From: an uncultured Porphyromonadaceae bacterium
GTDB lineage: Bacteria > Bacteroidota > Bacteroidia > Bacteroidales > Muribaculaceae
Assembly: GCA_905193995.1 (NCBI GenBank)
Contig: CAJJQT010000001.1
Location: 1-23,700 of the forward strand
Length of the DNA stretch: 23,700 nt
Direction: 5' to 3'
Below the pieces are notes generated by a model. It saw only the letters and a list, made by a program, of their open reading frames with translations, was not told where the DNA came from and searched no databases. A program made the position numbers and the translations under genes. Of the stretch, positions 22,641 to 23,700 are shown one piece after another; within the stretch, counting starts at the first letter, position 1, and every line of letters starts with the position of its first letter.

Positions 22641-23700
22641 ATCTCCGCATCCGCTCACGCTTAAAAACCGCCGCCCGCGTGCTCGCACGGGCGCTCGCAT
22701 TCCGTCCGCTCGACATGTGGCTTGCAGGCATTGCCGCCGTAGCCGCACAGCTCATCATCTTCCGCCAACTCGTATGGGAAGTCAACCCCTGGATGCTGCT
22801 TCACTGGGACATGGCCGCGGCCGACGCCGCCATAGTCATGCTGCCCTACATATTCCTGCCGCCCCGGTGGCGGCAGTCGGTGTGGATCGCCCTGGCGCTG
22901 ACCACCTCGCTCTGCTACGCCAACCTGTGGTATTGCCGCGCGTTCTACGACCTGATGCCGCTCGACTCCATGGGCATGGGTGCCAACCTGCAGGACCGCG
23001 TCATCGACGGATTTCTCGAGCAGCTCCGCTGGAAGGACCTGCTGCTGCTCGCCCCGGTAGCCTTCTACGGCCTGGCGCGCCGGCTGCTGCGCGGCCCGGC
23101 CATGAAGCTTCCATTCTCACGCCGCGCCAAGTGGACGCTCACCGTCGCCTCGCTGCTTCTCTACGCCTGGGCCTTCACCATGCAGGCCTACCGCATGTAC
23201 AGCATCAACTCCGACAAGTTCTCCTTCTGGTACGCACTGACCAACTACCGCTCGACCTACCGCCTGTCGGCCTACAAATACACCCAGCACTTCTCCTACA
23301 TGGGAGCCGTGTGGTACGCACTGTGGCAGCTCCGCGAGGAATTCATCCCCCACACCCTCTCGGCCGACGAGCGGGCACGGGTCGAGGGTTTCTGGAAGGA
23401 AAGACGCAACAGGCCAACGGCCGCCGACCGCTTCGCGGACAACCGCGGCAAGAATCTGATTTTCATCATCGTCGAGTCGCTCAGCGCCGACGTGCTCAAC
23501 CTCGAGGTCGGAGGCATCCCCGTCACCCCGACTCTCGACTCGCTCGCCCGCACCGACGGCGCTCTCGTAGCCACCCGGATGCGCCCGCAGGTCGGTCACG
23601 GACGCTCGAGCGACGGCCAGTTCATGTACAACACCGGCCTGCTGCCCCTGCGCCATGCCGTCGTGTCCAAGCGCTTCCCCTCCGCCGACTATCCGTCGCT
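22637..23700 (+). CDS. LtaS-like sulfatase-fold membrane transferase (3' end outside window)
   Basis: The frame is open from ATG 22637 to the right edge, about 354 codons. The N-terminal third has some four to five membrane spans (LAGIAAVAAQLIIF, AAIVMLPYIFLP, WIALALTTSLCYANLW and others). A soluble sulfatase-superfamily domain begins near residue 270 with NLIFIIVESLSADVLN, where E280 is the usual metal ligand. GHGRSSDGQF (from 320) aligns with the LtaS GKTSD-type nucleophile loop, putting serine (S324) in place of threonine. Relatives transfer phosphoglycerol or phosphoethanolamine to envelope glycans or lipids; in Gram-negative Bacteroidales the acceptor is unclear. It overlaps the MATE stop codon by 4 nt. 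Confidence 0.8.
   Translation, partial: MNLRIRSRLKTAARVLARALAFRPLDMWLAGIAAVAAQLIIFRQLVWEVNPWMLLHWDMAAADAAIVMLPYIFLPPRWRQSVWIALALTTSLCYANLWYCRAFYDLMPLDSMGMGANLQDRVIDGFLEQLRWKDLLLLAPVAFYGLARRLLRGPAMKLPFSRRAKWTLTVASLLLYAWAFTMQAYRMYSINSDKFSFWYALTNYRSTYRLSAYKYTQHFSYMGAVWYALWQLREEFIPHTLSADERARVEGFWKERRNRPTAADRFADNRGKNLIFIIVESLSADVLNLEVGGIPVTPTLDSLARTDGALVATRMRPQVGHGRSSDGQFMYNTGLLPLRHAVVSKRFPSADYPS

Overview
The window reads as a chromosomal segment of a high-GC member of the Bacteroidales, most like the gut family Muribaculaceae. This is inferred from gene families: an OMP_b-brl_3-type outer-membrane protein, a DUF4292 lipoprotein, a DUF5106 thioredoxin-like protein, a VKOR fused to a C39-like domain, and a type-IX-sorting-like domain. 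Three promoters also carry the Bacteroidetes -7 box TAnnTTTG(C). Codons are mostly C-ending and all genes lie on the + strand. No rRNA, tRNA, CRISPR array or transposase gene was seen. No gene-free stretch exceeds 300 bases; the longest are 6728-6925, 14905-15048, 2055-2184 and 1231-1352, and each is described below.

Layout. 1-716 is the 3' end of a family-2 glycosyltransferase gene. 769-1230 encodes an Lrp/AsnC regulator. 1353-2054 encodes an AT-richer Abi-like HEPN protein. 2185-6727 is an envelope cluster: a TonB-dependent-receptor-like protein, an unknown lipoprotein and a PagL-like lipid A deacylase. 6739-8116 is a DUF4143-type AAA ATPase preceded by an exact 29-bp-period array of palindromes that contains its promoter. 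8233-14904 is a core block: metG, asparaginase, a small secreted protein, dut, a TPR protein and a DUF4292 lipoprotein. 15049-15915 is a dinD homologue. A near-perfect 30-bp palindrome occurs twice in its upstream region and once, in frame, inside its coding sequence. 15927-18736 encodes an EnvC-like LytM protein and a polysaccharide flippase. 18828-21198 is a thiol-redox group: thioredoxin, VKOR, a 55-aa peptide and a DUF5106/thioredoxin-like protein. 21270-23700 holds a MATE transporter and the 5' part of an LtaS-like sulfatase-fold membrane enzyme.

How it fits together. Most of the window is envelope biogenesis and core metabolism. Three accessory genes (Abi-like, AAA/DUF4143, dinD) each sit alone between such genes. 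All three look lower in GC than their neighbours, and each has palindromic or hairpin DNA directly upstream. The two systems most worth attention are the dinD palindrome triplet and the 29-bp operator-like array of the AAA ATPase.
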